The position numbers and the translations under genes were made by a program. A stretch of 64,000 nt of DNA from Erodium maritimum (Eukaryota > Streptophyta > Magnoliopsida > Geraniales > Geraniaceae). This document shows positions 44,111 through 56,600 of this stretch, piece by piece. Below the pieces are notes generated by a model that saw only the letters and a list, made by a program, of their open reading frames with translations, was not told the DNA's origin and searched no databases. Each line of letters begins with the position of its first letter. Position 1 is the stretch's first letter. The DNA lies in assembly GCA_963921825.1 (NCBI GenBank), contig OY997596.1, positions 12,467,001 to 12,531,000 on the forward strand, in the 5' to 3' direction.

Positions 44111-44545
44111 GGGATAATTTCACCTCAGTACCCTAAATATTCTATTTTTCATTTAGAGTACCCTAAATCTTTTTAGTATCACCACAATACCCTAAACTTT
44201 CATTATTTCATTTACGTACCCTAAATCTTTTTTGTGTCACCTCAGTACCCTAAACTTTTATTAATTTCATTTTAGTACCCACCGTTAACTTTACCCTAAA
44301 TTTGGTTGTTAATGAGGGGTATTATGGACATTTAACCTGTTTTGAATTGAAAATCAGATGGAAAGTTAACGGTGTGTAGTAAAATGGAATAAATAAAAGT
44401 TTAGAGTACTGAGGTGACACAAAAAAAGATTTAGAGTACTCTAAATGAAATAATGAAAGTTTAGGGTATTGAGATGACACAAAAAAGATTTAGAGTACTC
44501 TAAATAAAGTATGAAAGATTTAGGGTACTGAGATAGAATTACTCC
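44111..44545. mobile_element. Foldback Mutator-type MITE, TSD TTATAATAA
   Basis: Ends GGGATAATTTCACCTCAGTA and, reversed, GGAGTAATTCTATCTCAGTA. TTATAATAA flanks it at 44102-44110 and 44546-44554. The arms pair along most of the 435 bp, with internal tandem copies of 'taccctaaa' words. No coding capacity. Confidence 0.9.
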
Positions 44546-44970
44546 TTATAATAATTATAAACTATAAAAAAAATTATTGAAAAAAATTATTATTATTTCA
44601 GTATTTTTATAAACTGAAACAATAGTATTTACGGATATAATCTGAGAAAATAGAAGTATAGTTTGGAGGGCAAAAAAGTCTATTTGTATACTCCGTTAAC
44701 GCTCCATCCATTTTTGGACGGAATCGGTTAGTTATTAATATTTTTCGTTAGTCTTCCGATGACACTTGAAAAAGGTATATTCCACAAGTGCTGATGTAGG
44801 AATGAAAGGAAAAAAAACAGGTGTCTAATGACGTTTCACCAAGGATTAATTACCTTTAGTACCCCTTTTCTATTGGTAACACTCATTTACTACCATGATG
44901 TATTAGTAACGCTCTGAACAAAATTTTGGTCAAGTTTACACCATTTTGATGATCTATGACCAATTCATAA

Positions 44971-46521
44971 GAGCATCCACAAACATCTGGCCGGCAGCTG
45001 GCGAGATGGCGCTGGCGGGGACAATAAAAAATGGGTTATTTACGATAAGGTACCCTAATGTTTCGTCCACGAACGATAAGGTACCCTAATGATTCGTCTT
45101 TGAACGATTTGGTTTAAAATTGGCATATTCCGTTAAAAACTAACAGAATATTCCTCTAACTTACACATTTTCAGTTAAGTGGGGTGTAAAATGACGATTT
45201 TACCCTTTCTTATTTTAAGCTTATAAATTAGATAGACAAAATTACCATTATACCCTTAATTATATAATACAATAAAAATATAATAAATAAATAAATAAAT
45301 AACTGTAAATTATTTAAATTTAAAAATTAAATTATTTAAAATAATATAAAAAAATAAAAAAATTAAAAAAATTAAAAATCATTTTTATTTTTTTAAAAAT
45401 TTTATTTTATTAAAAAAAAATCGCAGCTCGCGAAATTCGTCTTCTCCGGCCAGCTCCGGCGTGGTCTCCAGCCACCCGTCCTCCGTCGGCGTCGTCCCCA
45501 GCCACCCGTCCTCCTCCGGCATCTTCCCTCCTCCCTCTTCCACCACCGGCGTCGTTGATTTGGTTCAGATTTGAACCAAATCGCGATTTGGTTCAGATCT
45601 GAATCAAATCGCTATTTGGTTCAGATCTGAACCAAATCAACGACGTCGGTGGTGGAAGAGGGAGGAGGGAAGATGCCGGAGGACGGGTGGCCGGGGACGA
45701 CGCCGGCGGAGGACGGGTGGCCGGAGACCACGCCGGAGCTGGCCGGAGAAGACGCAGAACTCGATCTCCGATTTTTTTTTTAATAAAATTAATTTTTTAT
45801 AAAATAAAAATGATTTTTATATATAAAACTGTTTTAATAAAAAATGATTTATATATAAAAAAATTAATTATTAAAAAATAAAACTAATTAAATATAAAAT
45901 CTGATTTTAAAATATAAAAATCTGATTTTTAAAAAATAAAAACTGATTTTTGAAAGAAAAAAATTCAGTTTTTAAAAAATATATTTTTTAAAAATATATA
46001 TAATTTATTTATTTTATTTTGAAAATTAAAAGTAATTAGAAAATATAAATTAAGGAAAAATAAAAACTGAGGGTATAATGGTCATTTCACTATTAAGTCA
46101 AAAGTCAACTGAAATGTCAAAGGGCAAAATAGTCATTCTACATAATTCTGTTAGTTTTTTAACAGCATTAAACCAAATCGTTCGTGGACGAATCATTAGG
46201 GTACCTTATCGTACACAAAATTCATTAGGGTACCTTATCGTTCGTGGACGAAACATTAGGGTACCTTATCGTAAATAACCCATAAAAAATGATTTTTTAT
46301 GGCTTACAGCCAGCACTCCCAGCCAGCGAGCTACAATGGTAAAGCTTTTTTGTTGGCTTTTAGCAGCTCCTTCTATTCACATTTTTGCTCCCCGCCAGCG
46401 ATAAGTGTCGGCCTTAAGCTCCAAGCCAGCACTCCCCGCCTGCTCCCCGCCAGCTCTCAGCCAGCTCCTCGCCGGCGTTTTCTCCCCGCCAGCGCCTTAC
46501 CGCCCATGATTGTGGATGCTC
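44971..46521. mobile_element. Tourist MITE (TSD TAA), middle level of nest
   Basis: Begins GAGCATCCACAAAC and ends GATTGTGGATGCTC, with TAA on both sides (44968-44970 and 46522-46524), the PIF/Harbinger-Tourist signature. Without the insert at 45033-46281 it is about 300 bp, rich in ccagcactccc/ccagcgag words. Confidence 0.88.
45033..46281. mobile_element. 1.25-kb palindromic Mutator-type element, inner level
   Basis: Ends GGGTTATTTACGATAAGGTA and its complement. ATAAAAAAT flanks it at 45024-45032 and 46282-46290, a perfect 9-bp TSD. The whole element is an inverted repeat centred near 45600. The arms continue through AT-rich tracts into a G+C-rich core (45421-45760) where ccggaggacgggtggccgg on one side pairs with its complement on the other. 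The centre repeats 'atttggttcagatctgaa'. The frame at 45687-45881 is part of the palindrome, not a gene. Confidence 0.92.
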
Positions 46522-46716
46522 TAAGAGGTATTAAATGTTCTGTCACCAATACATAAGGGATATTAAATGATCTGTGATAAATTCATAAAAGGTCTAAATG
46601 ATACTTACCAAAACAGAGGGATTGATATTAAACGTTACAAAACGCAAGGGTGCAAAAAATATGTTACCAATAGAAAAGGGGTACAAAAGATAATTAACCA
46701 TATTTAAAAAGAAAAA

Positions 46717-47232
46717 GGGGAAACCTCAAAAACATGCCCTCGAACGACCTTTGTTAGCAAAAACATACTGTGGTTACCTTTCTTTCTCAAAAACATGCTT
46801 ATACCTTTTGTTTATTATCAAAAAGTAGCGACTTATGTTTATTATTTTTATTTTTCCGTTATTTTGGACGGAAAACGAACATGTGCTCGACACACAGTCT
46901 TTATATTTATCATAAATACTGAAATTGTCCATATTCCTCTAGTCTAAATATTGGATATGGTCGTACGAGTGTTCAATTTCTTCTCCGGAATTTCATTTAG
47001 ATGAGAGAAATAGGGACAATTTCAGTATTTATGATAAATATAGACTGTGTGTCAAGCACATGTTCGTTTTCCGTCCAAAATAACGGAAAAATAAAAATAA
47101 TAAACATAAGTCGCTACTTTTTGATAATAAACAAAAGGTATAAGCATGTTTTTGAGAAGAAGAAAAAAAAAGTAACCACAGTATGTTTCCGATAATAAAG
47201 GTCGTTCGAGGGCATGTTTTTGAGGTTTTCCC
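46717..47232. mobile_element. Foldback Mutator-type MITE, TSD AAAGAAAAA
   Basis: Ends GGGGAAACCTCAAAAACATG and, reversed, GGGAAAACCTCAAAAACATG. AAAGAAAAA lies at 46708-46716 and 47233-47241. The arms of roughly 200 bp pair around a centre near 46960. It starts 17 bp right of the outer nested element. Confidence 0.88.
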
Positions 47233-47660
47233 AAAGAAAAAAGTGATAACAACGCATCTGAACACAACGCATCTGTGCTACACACAAAAAATCGCATGAG
47301 TCTTGAATTAAAGCGTGTAAGCATGTCAACTGCAAATGGGCCATTCCTTTCTACTTCAAAGGGAAAGGATTTTACACACCAAACTGACTACAACAAAATA
47401 GATAAACCAAAAATACAACTGCAAATAACCAAATCTGCCGCCTATATTACACACCAAGAACCATACAAGAAAAAGGCATAGCAAGAGTTACATCTAACAT
47501 CTCCATCCTGTTAAACCTCTAAGCTAACTAGCTATCTCTTCAAGTGACACTGCTTAGTTCTTGTAACCGTTCTCTTTTATGGTAGCAACTTCCTCGGATC
47601 AGATATATGAATACGGTTGGGGACATGTCACGAACAAAACTTGACGATATCAGGCATATC

Positions 47661-50600
47661 TTAACCCATTGCCGAAGCTTGTGCGTCATCAGAATCCACC
47701 TTTAGCTGGATAAAGAGATAAATTTTAAATATCTAAAACATGTACCACTTGATTCAAAATAAGAGAAGAATTCATACCAGCTTGAGGTGATTCAGCAGGG
47801 CTCCATGTAATAGCCTTCTGAGCTTATCACATTGATCAGCCATGTGACCCGTGTTCATCAATTCCTCAAGTTGGCACCATAGGCGTTCGATTGTTGTGTA
47901 TGGAAACCAAACTGCAAATGGCTTTTTGCGATTTATTATGCCTGCTGGTCTCTGTAGAAGTTTGGAAACGGTAGCATACTTCAGTAAGCCAAAGACAGTA
48001 ACAGTGTCATGTATCTATATTCAGATTCTCCAATGACAGTTTCTAATATACTTTGCCACATACTTTCACTGAAAAGTTCCTAGTATCCCCATCAGGGTGG
48101 TTACAAGTCCAGTATCAGATTTGTTGGGAACTATTTTTGTCGTACATCTTTTAACTTATTACTTGGCCCAGGTCATTAAATAACTGATATAGATATCATG
48201 TCTAGACCCAGGAAAAGAATTAGCACTCATTCGAGTGCACCTTCATCTGGTTTCAAATCAACACCAAATGATTTGTCACTGTATTTGTCTTCCATTAGAA
48301 CAAGTAATTTATTTCTCAGTCCAGAAGAAGAAAACAATTTACCTGCTGTACTTCACAATTAGGACCTGTTTTACTTTCACAGCAGGACTACAAGGGATAT
48401 CAGTTCATTTAAAATTATATTGATAATAACACGTGTTCATGGGCAATGGGATGGGATCTAGTGATGATTGCACGAAATTGATAGGAAGCGTTACTCCCAC
48501 AAAAATATTCCTCAATATTTACAAGTTTTCTTGCCCACCACCTAAACCATTTTAGCATTCCAAATTGTCTGGAAGAGCCAACACCTATTGGGCAAAGTGT
48601 GTAACTGCTTAGTTTCCTTAAGCATGGGATTGGGTTCACGCTCTTATTCACAATTACTTGCTTGCTCACCGAAATCATTTTAAGATTACAAAATCTATGA
48701 AAGAAACAATAATAGGTGGAAAATAAAGAATGAACCCCGCATAAAATCAGCAGATATATCTAACAGTTCGGGAGAACACTATTGTCTGAAATTCAGTCAT
48801 GACCAAAATACTCTAGTTTACTATATAGGAAGTAATCACCATTCGAGTTAAAAAGTTTTGGTAGAACACAGTCCAAGTGTTCCATATCACAGGCATCACA
48901 GTCCATTTTTAATGAATATTAGATGATAATTATAAATTACTTAAGAAATTAATAATATTATTAAGAATTGATGAATTATTAATGAAATAAGGGGTATAAT
49001 CATCTTTCAGTTCATCATTCAGTTCAAACACAAAAGGGTAAAAATGTCATTTCATGTTGTCCTGTTAATTTTTTCTAACAGACGACAATGGACAATATTT
49101 TGTGCACCTTAAAAGCGTGGACAAAAGATAAGGTCTTTTTTTTGGCCGTGGACTATTTTAGGGTAGGTTTTGGCAATTAACCCTTTATTCTATTCAACAA
49201 AGGTGCACTCATGTTACCACTTCTAGACTCCCCAGACAACATCATGAGTCAAATGTACTACCTTCAAAAGAACAATCTAATTGGGCCAAAACTTTACAAT
49301 TGGCAAGAGTTCAAAATAACAGACATTCAAAAGAACTTCAACAGACACAAGGGAAGAAGCATTTACCATTGAAGCAAATGATTCTGTGTACTCAAGCAAT
49401 AGATTTGTAGCTTCAGTGTATCGGCCATGATCTACATACAATCTAAGCAGAGACGAAGGATTTGATTGCTTGCCAGTCATATCCCAGACCCCTTCCCTTC
49501 GGCCATCCTGTTACAAAAGTAGGAACACATTGACAAGATGGATTGCTAATTAGTTTGCTCACAGGAGCGAAAAGCTATTCCTATAATTGAAGAGCCATTA
49601 AGATTGCTATATATGTAGAAAATGCACAACAAAAATAATCCTGCAAAATAGTGTTGCTACTACTTCTAACCATGAGAATATGGATAAACAATGACTATAG
49701 AAATTATTAAGCACAACATATAAGAAAATCAAGTTATGTGGTCTGACAGGGATTGTAGTCCCCCAAGTCACAAGTTCAGGGTTCTTACAAGTGATGTAAC
49801 AAATATAATTGTGGGATAATTGTCCAAAACTACCCTAAAGTTTCGTCCACATATGAGTTGATGCACAAAGTTCTGTCCACGCTGTGTGGCTACCCTGAAG
49901 TTTTGTCCACGCTTTTGTGGGTGTATTGAAGTTTTGCCCACGCTTTTGTGGGTGCATTGAAGTTTTGTCCACGCTTCTATTCAATCCGGGAAGCACTGCC
50001 CCGAGACCCCAGACCATCATTTTGAACATCCCTATTATGTCAAAACTAAAAAAGTCGTGGACAAAACTTCAGGGTAGCCACACAGAGTGGACGAAACTTT
50101 GTGCATCAACTCGTTTGTGGACGAAACTTTAGGGTAGTTTTGGACAATTATCCCTATAATTGTTGCCAGTTAAGTTACCAATCAATATATGAATGTCATG
50201 AACAGTAATGTATCATTTCTCAAAATTGTCCAAGTGATAAATGCTTTAGCTATATACACTCAAGCCCATCCAGGCCGATTTATTGCCAGAAAATTACCTT
50301 GAACATATGAACAAGCCAAAGAGGCAATTCGATATGAGGATCCGTGCGAAGAAGGGTTTCGGCAACAATTATGGGTAATCTAGCATGAAATACTTTGTAT
50401 TTTCCCTGAAATTCATAAAAACTGCATGAGAATGGAAGATTTGTAAGGACATAAATAAATATTAGCAGTAAAAGAAAAGGTGAAGATGTAATATACAGTT
50501 GTAATTAAACAAGAAAAATAGGGCACCCTCCTCACTACTGTGGTGAAACGTAACCCCAAAAGTGGTAAAAGTTTGGAGTGTGTTTAAATAGTCCAATGTC

Positions 50601-53600
50601 GAATAAAAATAGAAGAAAAAGTTCTACACATAAAAACGCAAGAGTAACCCAACCAATAAGGTTGACATTTTAATGGTGGAGTCCGACCCAAAAATAGTTG
50701 ACCCATTTGACAATTCATGTTATGAAAGTTGGATTGATTTGTACGTGGGCTTTTGTCATGTGGCCCATTTGTTGCCCCCTGTGGCTCTGATCTCTATGCA
50801 GATGGATTACCTACTATGGCAACATGTAAAAGGCTAACCATAAATGTGAGAGGGAGGGCTGAAGTATATAAGTCTCACATCAACAAAAAGGAATTTCACT
50901 AATAAAGTTGACTTTTAGTTGTGAAGCCTGACACGTACTATGAAAGCTGGTAGAAATAAACTGTATCATGATAAAATAAGTACTCCAAGCCAATCAACTC
51001 AGTATGACACAGAATCGGTGGGAGGATCGAACTACAAGGGTTTAGTTCTGACATTGGAAGTTGGAACACCAGAAAATTAACTTAGAGCATGTACGGGTTA
51101 AAACATTGCTAACTCCCGAACACCCTATACTGCACTAATGAAGCAATAAAATTAGATAAGGGTAAAAGGTTGGTAAGCGGTCATCAGCATAAAATGTTCA
51201 ACAGCTAACTCGTAAATAGCTAAACATGCTAATTGTTAGGTTCTCAAACCAGAAAAATGAAATTGGTTTATATTATGATCAAAATACTAACAAGATAAAG
51301 CTCAAGGGTTTCCCATTGACTATTCCCCTTGGATTTTTCAGTTGGGCCCATAGGACTCATATCAAGAGAACCATGGACAGAAGCTTCATCCCTTGATGAT
51401 GTCAGCAAAAGATTCTGGAGTTTGGATCCATTCCTGGTAGTTCACAATTACTCATTACTAAACCATGACAGGACTAATATTTGCAGTTCATCATAAAGAA
51501 AATGAGGAAAGACATCGTACCCAACAAATGAGGAGCCTATGCTATTCAGACAGCATTTCAATGTCATCGTAGAGAAAACTTTTTCCAGCTCCCTGAGCAG
51601 AAAGGTCAATGTTACGCCTCAAGGCACATATGCAAGAAAAAGGATATTAATACGATAAAACTTTTCAACAAGAGTGTAAGAACCGTACCTCTGTAATCCT
51701 GAACCCTTCCAGAATTTTAAGAGAATCGTAAATGTCATGTCATACAAATTTGCCTGGACTAAGAGATCAACCAAATCTGATGGAGCTTTCTCAGTTCCTG
51801 GAAAGGAAAATACAATGAAGCGCACAGAAAGGAATTCATACAAACTATCTTTGAACAAAATTGTGAAGATAGGCCAGATGCACGATGAAAGCTAGCTTAG
51901 ACATCAGTAATATGTTCAAAACTTAGAAACCCTCACGACATTACTAGAACTCATCCCTTAAAATGGGAACCAATGAGTTATGTGCCGGAGAAAATGAAAA
52001 TATGGCAGTCATGAAGCAAATAATGCCAATCAGAAACCTTTCCTGAATACCAGTAATTACTGGCCCAACATATTAATACCATTGGGATCATAAGCAATTC
52101 TTGTTTGGAGACGCATTAGATCATTAAGCAATGCATCGATTAACGACAATGTTGAAACTGGGCAAGAAATTACTGTTGGGGCAGCTATAGTTTATACACT
52201 TCCCACAACAATCATCGTCAAAAGCTATGAAGTCAACAGTTACTCTTCCCTCACTACTATGCAGCAGAAAGGTTAGTTATGATGACTCTAAGGTCCTTAC
52301 TACAGAGTGTTACCATATAAGTTTTATCTAAGAGAATCCATGCTCCTTACTTGGTACACACATATTGTGTCATTTCATATGACATTCTCCACCTATACAT
52401 ACTGATCTAACATGCAGCTAGCTCGTTCAGATCCCTAAAAAATGGAATTATATTATGATGATTGTACAAGATTAACAGATTCAAGGATATAAAATGAGGT
52501 TAAGATGAATGTTTACCGGTAAATGTCCACCTCACATTCACCGATGAAAGCAAGTACTCAGCTGATGTCAGCATAAGCTCATTTTCAAGTTTCTCAATAT
52601 CAACACAGAATTGTGTCTTTCGAGAACAAACTTCGTTAACAGCATCTGCAGCAAAAGTGAAAAATGTAATACTCCATAAGTACTGTAACTAAGGGAAGCA
52701 AAATATAGATAAACAAGTTATGACATCAACAAAAGAACTAATAAGAATAACTTATTGGCTAATGTACTACTCACTCTGTTCTTCTACTGCTTTTCTCAAC
52801 CGTTTACTCGGATAATGACCATTGTGAAGAGAAGTTTCATCAAGGTGAGGATCAATCCATGCATATGAAGGATGAGCAAGATGCAAAGCATTAATAGCAG
52901 TGGAAAGGCCATTCAACCTCTCCTGCAGCACCAGAGAAAGGTGCTGGTTGTCTTTCAGAGCTGCTTCGGTTCTTAGCCGATTTGAATATAGATACATGTA
53001 AGTTGCTGCTTTACGCCAGTTATGTCGGTACATTTCAAACGAGTAAAACACCTTATATGGATTTGGTTTTGCTGAAATATCGGAACGTTCTGCCTATAGA
53101 ACATAGCAAAAAATATCGAGCATATAAAATGTTTACAAATAGAAAAGGTAAACAGTACTTTTTTTTCATTTCAAGAAATATACCTTCCAAGCGAGCTCTC
53201 GCTCAACCTTCTCTGTTAAACCAATAAAAGGTAGTTGGCCATTGCAAAGTATCTACAACAAATAAAAAAACTCCAATGATAACATGCAGATAGTAAAATC
53301 AGTCTTTGAGTAACCAAATGGAAGAAAACCACTCATATCAGCTTTTCCGCAAACCAGAAACGAGTTTCATCACTTTAATCATGGAAAATGAAGCTCATAA
53401 CTCTGACAAATACATGCTAAAAATTGGACACTAGAATGGATATCATTTGATGTTATACACAAAGCGGATGATTTCTGCCTATTAAATTATCCACCTGCCC
53501 AGACAGCTCTACTGCAATTAGGTGTTTAGGAGAGAGTAATCCACTCCAAAGCTTCAAAGAAACATATGGGTTGATTCACCTATCTACCACAAGTTTAAAG

Positions 53601-56600
53601 ACAACCCAAACACACGAAGTACATCTAAGTTACCACCACAATTCATATAAATTAGAAGGAAAACTCGCAGAAAATATGGTAAACAATAAAGTAAGAAAAG
53701 TTTTATTTTACAAACCTTTGTGGCACCACGTTCATTAAGGACTATAAAGAAACGTCTCAAACATATGTACTTGCTCTCTTCATCTGGATTCGAGATAATG
53801 GCACAATACGCATCATAGAAATGATTTAAATCAAGCGTAAATTTGAAGACATTAGCCCAAAGGCGTCCTTTGATAGTAATAGCTGATTCACTGAATGGGT
53901 CTCTCCCATTGGCATCACCATCACGATCTTCCTCAACTTGCTCAAGTGCAGCTAGAGCAAACTGGCAAGCACCTTCATTAATGTTGTACTGCTCAAATAT
54001 CTGCATAGCCCATTGATAGTAAAGAAGCTTCCATCCGGAAGGTGATACAGGACCAGCTGCAGGAAAAGGAAAAAAACAGTTGTAAAACAAAACTATCTAT
54101 GTGTGTTTGAATAGTTGTGATTCTTTCTAAAGGAACTCACTTAAACTAGCAAAGGGAAATCCAAGTGCTGAAGATAACCCCTGCAAAGCCTGTGAAGAGC
54201 CATGTCCAGATGCAGCCCTGAATAAAAATTATATTAACCACAATGACAATTAAAACCCTCATGAGAAATGTAAATAAATCAGGATTCAGAAGGTACGAAA
54301 AAAGGCAGATTTGTGGTAGAATATATGCTGATAACAATACAAAGACTTCTATTAGCAATAAGCACTCATATAAGGCAACCAAATAGCTTACTTCAAATCT
54401 TCAAGCTTCTTTTTTTGAGTAAAAATCTTCAAACTTCTTAAAATGCTATTGATCAAAGAATGCATCTTAGCCCATTTTCTTCTCTTAAGTATAAAATCCC
54501 ATATAGAATAAAAATAGAAAACTTGAGTTACATGTGCCAAATCCAACTATTAAGGCTGACCTCTAAAAGTTGTAATGCCTGACCTGATACATATAGATGT
54601 ATTCAAACATCTACATGGTATCAGAGCCTTGTTGAAAGTGGGGTCCAAATAACGGTCGGACTATTCGACTAAAAAGTCGTGGGGTATAATAATTGGGTTT
54701 GACAGCTCCCTTTACAAACACCTATTTTTTTTCTATGTAATTTGATGTGGGACTCTATACAACACTCCCCTCACAGGTAGAGCTGGACTTTTACATATAA
54801 AACATAGTAACAAAGACATCTGCATATGAGCAGGAAACCACAAATGGAGGAGACAAATCCAAAGCAACCAAGCTCTGATGCTATGAAGAATTTTGATATT
54901 GGGCAACACAAAACGAATCAATATGGAACATTTCAACACTCTTCATCATTATCATTATTTTGCCTCCATAAGGCACATACAGGATAATGATATGGTATTA
55001 AATTTAACTAGGAATAAGTAAAGAATATTGAGTACCTAAAAAAACAGCGAACGGCTTCACATAATTTCTTCTCTTTCTCCATGCCGTGCAATATGCCTTG
55101 TGATTGAATAAGAAGGCAGCATCCTAGAAGATGGTGAAGGATGCACCATTTACCATCAGTGTCTTGAACACTTCCAGAGCTCTTCTCTTTCCAGGAATGT
55201 GCCTCCACAATGTTGAGTAGGCACTTAATGACAAAAGTAATTAGTTTTAGCAATGCCCTCTAAAAAAAAGAACCAGCATTCCATATGAAAGATAAAAGGG
55301 CTAACCTCAACAGCATCACACTGACCATGCCTTAGTAGTGTAAGGGCAAGCTCGGTTGACTGACTCACAAAGGCACGTGACTCTTTTCCGGTGCTACCCC
55401 AAATAATTAAGCTACTAAAGTTCTGCACCAAAGCAATGAAGCTTCTCGGACTGGGGAATCGTTTCAAAGGAAAGTAACACTGATCCCCAGAAGAACTATG
55501 ACTATTGAGCAATAGTATAAAAGCCAATGTGAAATCACATTTGCCAAGCTTCTCATTCCATGAATTTTTTACAAAATCGCTATCTGGATCACAGAAAAAT
55601 GGTAACTATCAGGACAAGGCTAAGTTAATATGTCAATAACCTCGTAACACACAACCAGCATTAAGCAATGGCATACAATATGGATTATGTCCATCTAGAG
55701 TTCATGTATTTGGTTATCTAGCATATTTACATAAACAGAGGTACAAGAATAAGTTCATTTGTTACGATATAAACAAGATTTCAATTTCATAATTTAATAT
55801 AAGTAATAAACATATGAGTAGATTATTTCTATCTGTGCAGAAGAGATGATAAAACAGTTAACAAGAAAATTTTGTCAGAAAAATTGAACACAAACCTACC
55901 AATTTTTAATGACGAAAGTTGAGAGCTGAAGTCTGCATCTGCAGGTGATTCAGATGGTGTGGTGCAGAAGAAATGAATAATAAGCCACTCTGAGATACTT
56001 TCTCGGACCATTGGAATCAACTCACTTTGTATTTTAGATATGTCATCCTGCAGCATATTGATCTGTACTCCAATATTGAAGAAATTGTAAAGTTATCCCA
56101 ACTGATACGTGTTTTTTATTACTATGATGATTTACACCATAATCATAAGGGTTAATTGCTAAAAACTACAAAAAAAATTGTCCACATGCTAAAAACTACA
56201 CTGAGCTTAAAAGTGGACAAAAACATATAATAAGGAATTGTCCACAGTCTTCTGTTAAAAATAATGAACAAAACATTCATTTCTGTTAAGTATTGGCCCA
56301 AATGTTTTGACCGCAGTACTTCAATGCTATATGTATCGTCTACATATCCTGTAGGGGTTAAGAGAACAGAATATTCTGTTCATTATTTGTAACAAAAGAC
56401 TGTGGGCAATACTTATTGTATGTTTTTGTCAACTTTTCAACTCAATGTAGGTTTACAAAACTTTTTGTAGTTTTCAGCAATTAACCCTAATCATAATATA
56501 ACCATCAAGGAACCAAATGAGCAAACATATAGCTATACAATATAAGAAACATGACAACTACAAATGGTCAAATTATGAACATGTTATTTCTAAACGATAT

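Larger units (their letters stand above)
44843..46699. mobile_element. Outer foldback element of a three-level nest
   Basis: Left end GGATTAATTACCTTTAGTAC and right end, reversed, GGTTAATTATCTTTTGTACC share inverted repeats that continue through cccttttctattggtaac. No 9-bp duplication was found, perhaps because it is the oldest layer. Its interior is occupied by the Tourist MITE at 44971-46521. Confidence 0.75.

Noticed and set aside
45687-45881. 64-codon frame starting in the G+C-rich arm
   Set aside because: It is half of a palindrome, and the other arm encodes the reverse complement; not a gene.
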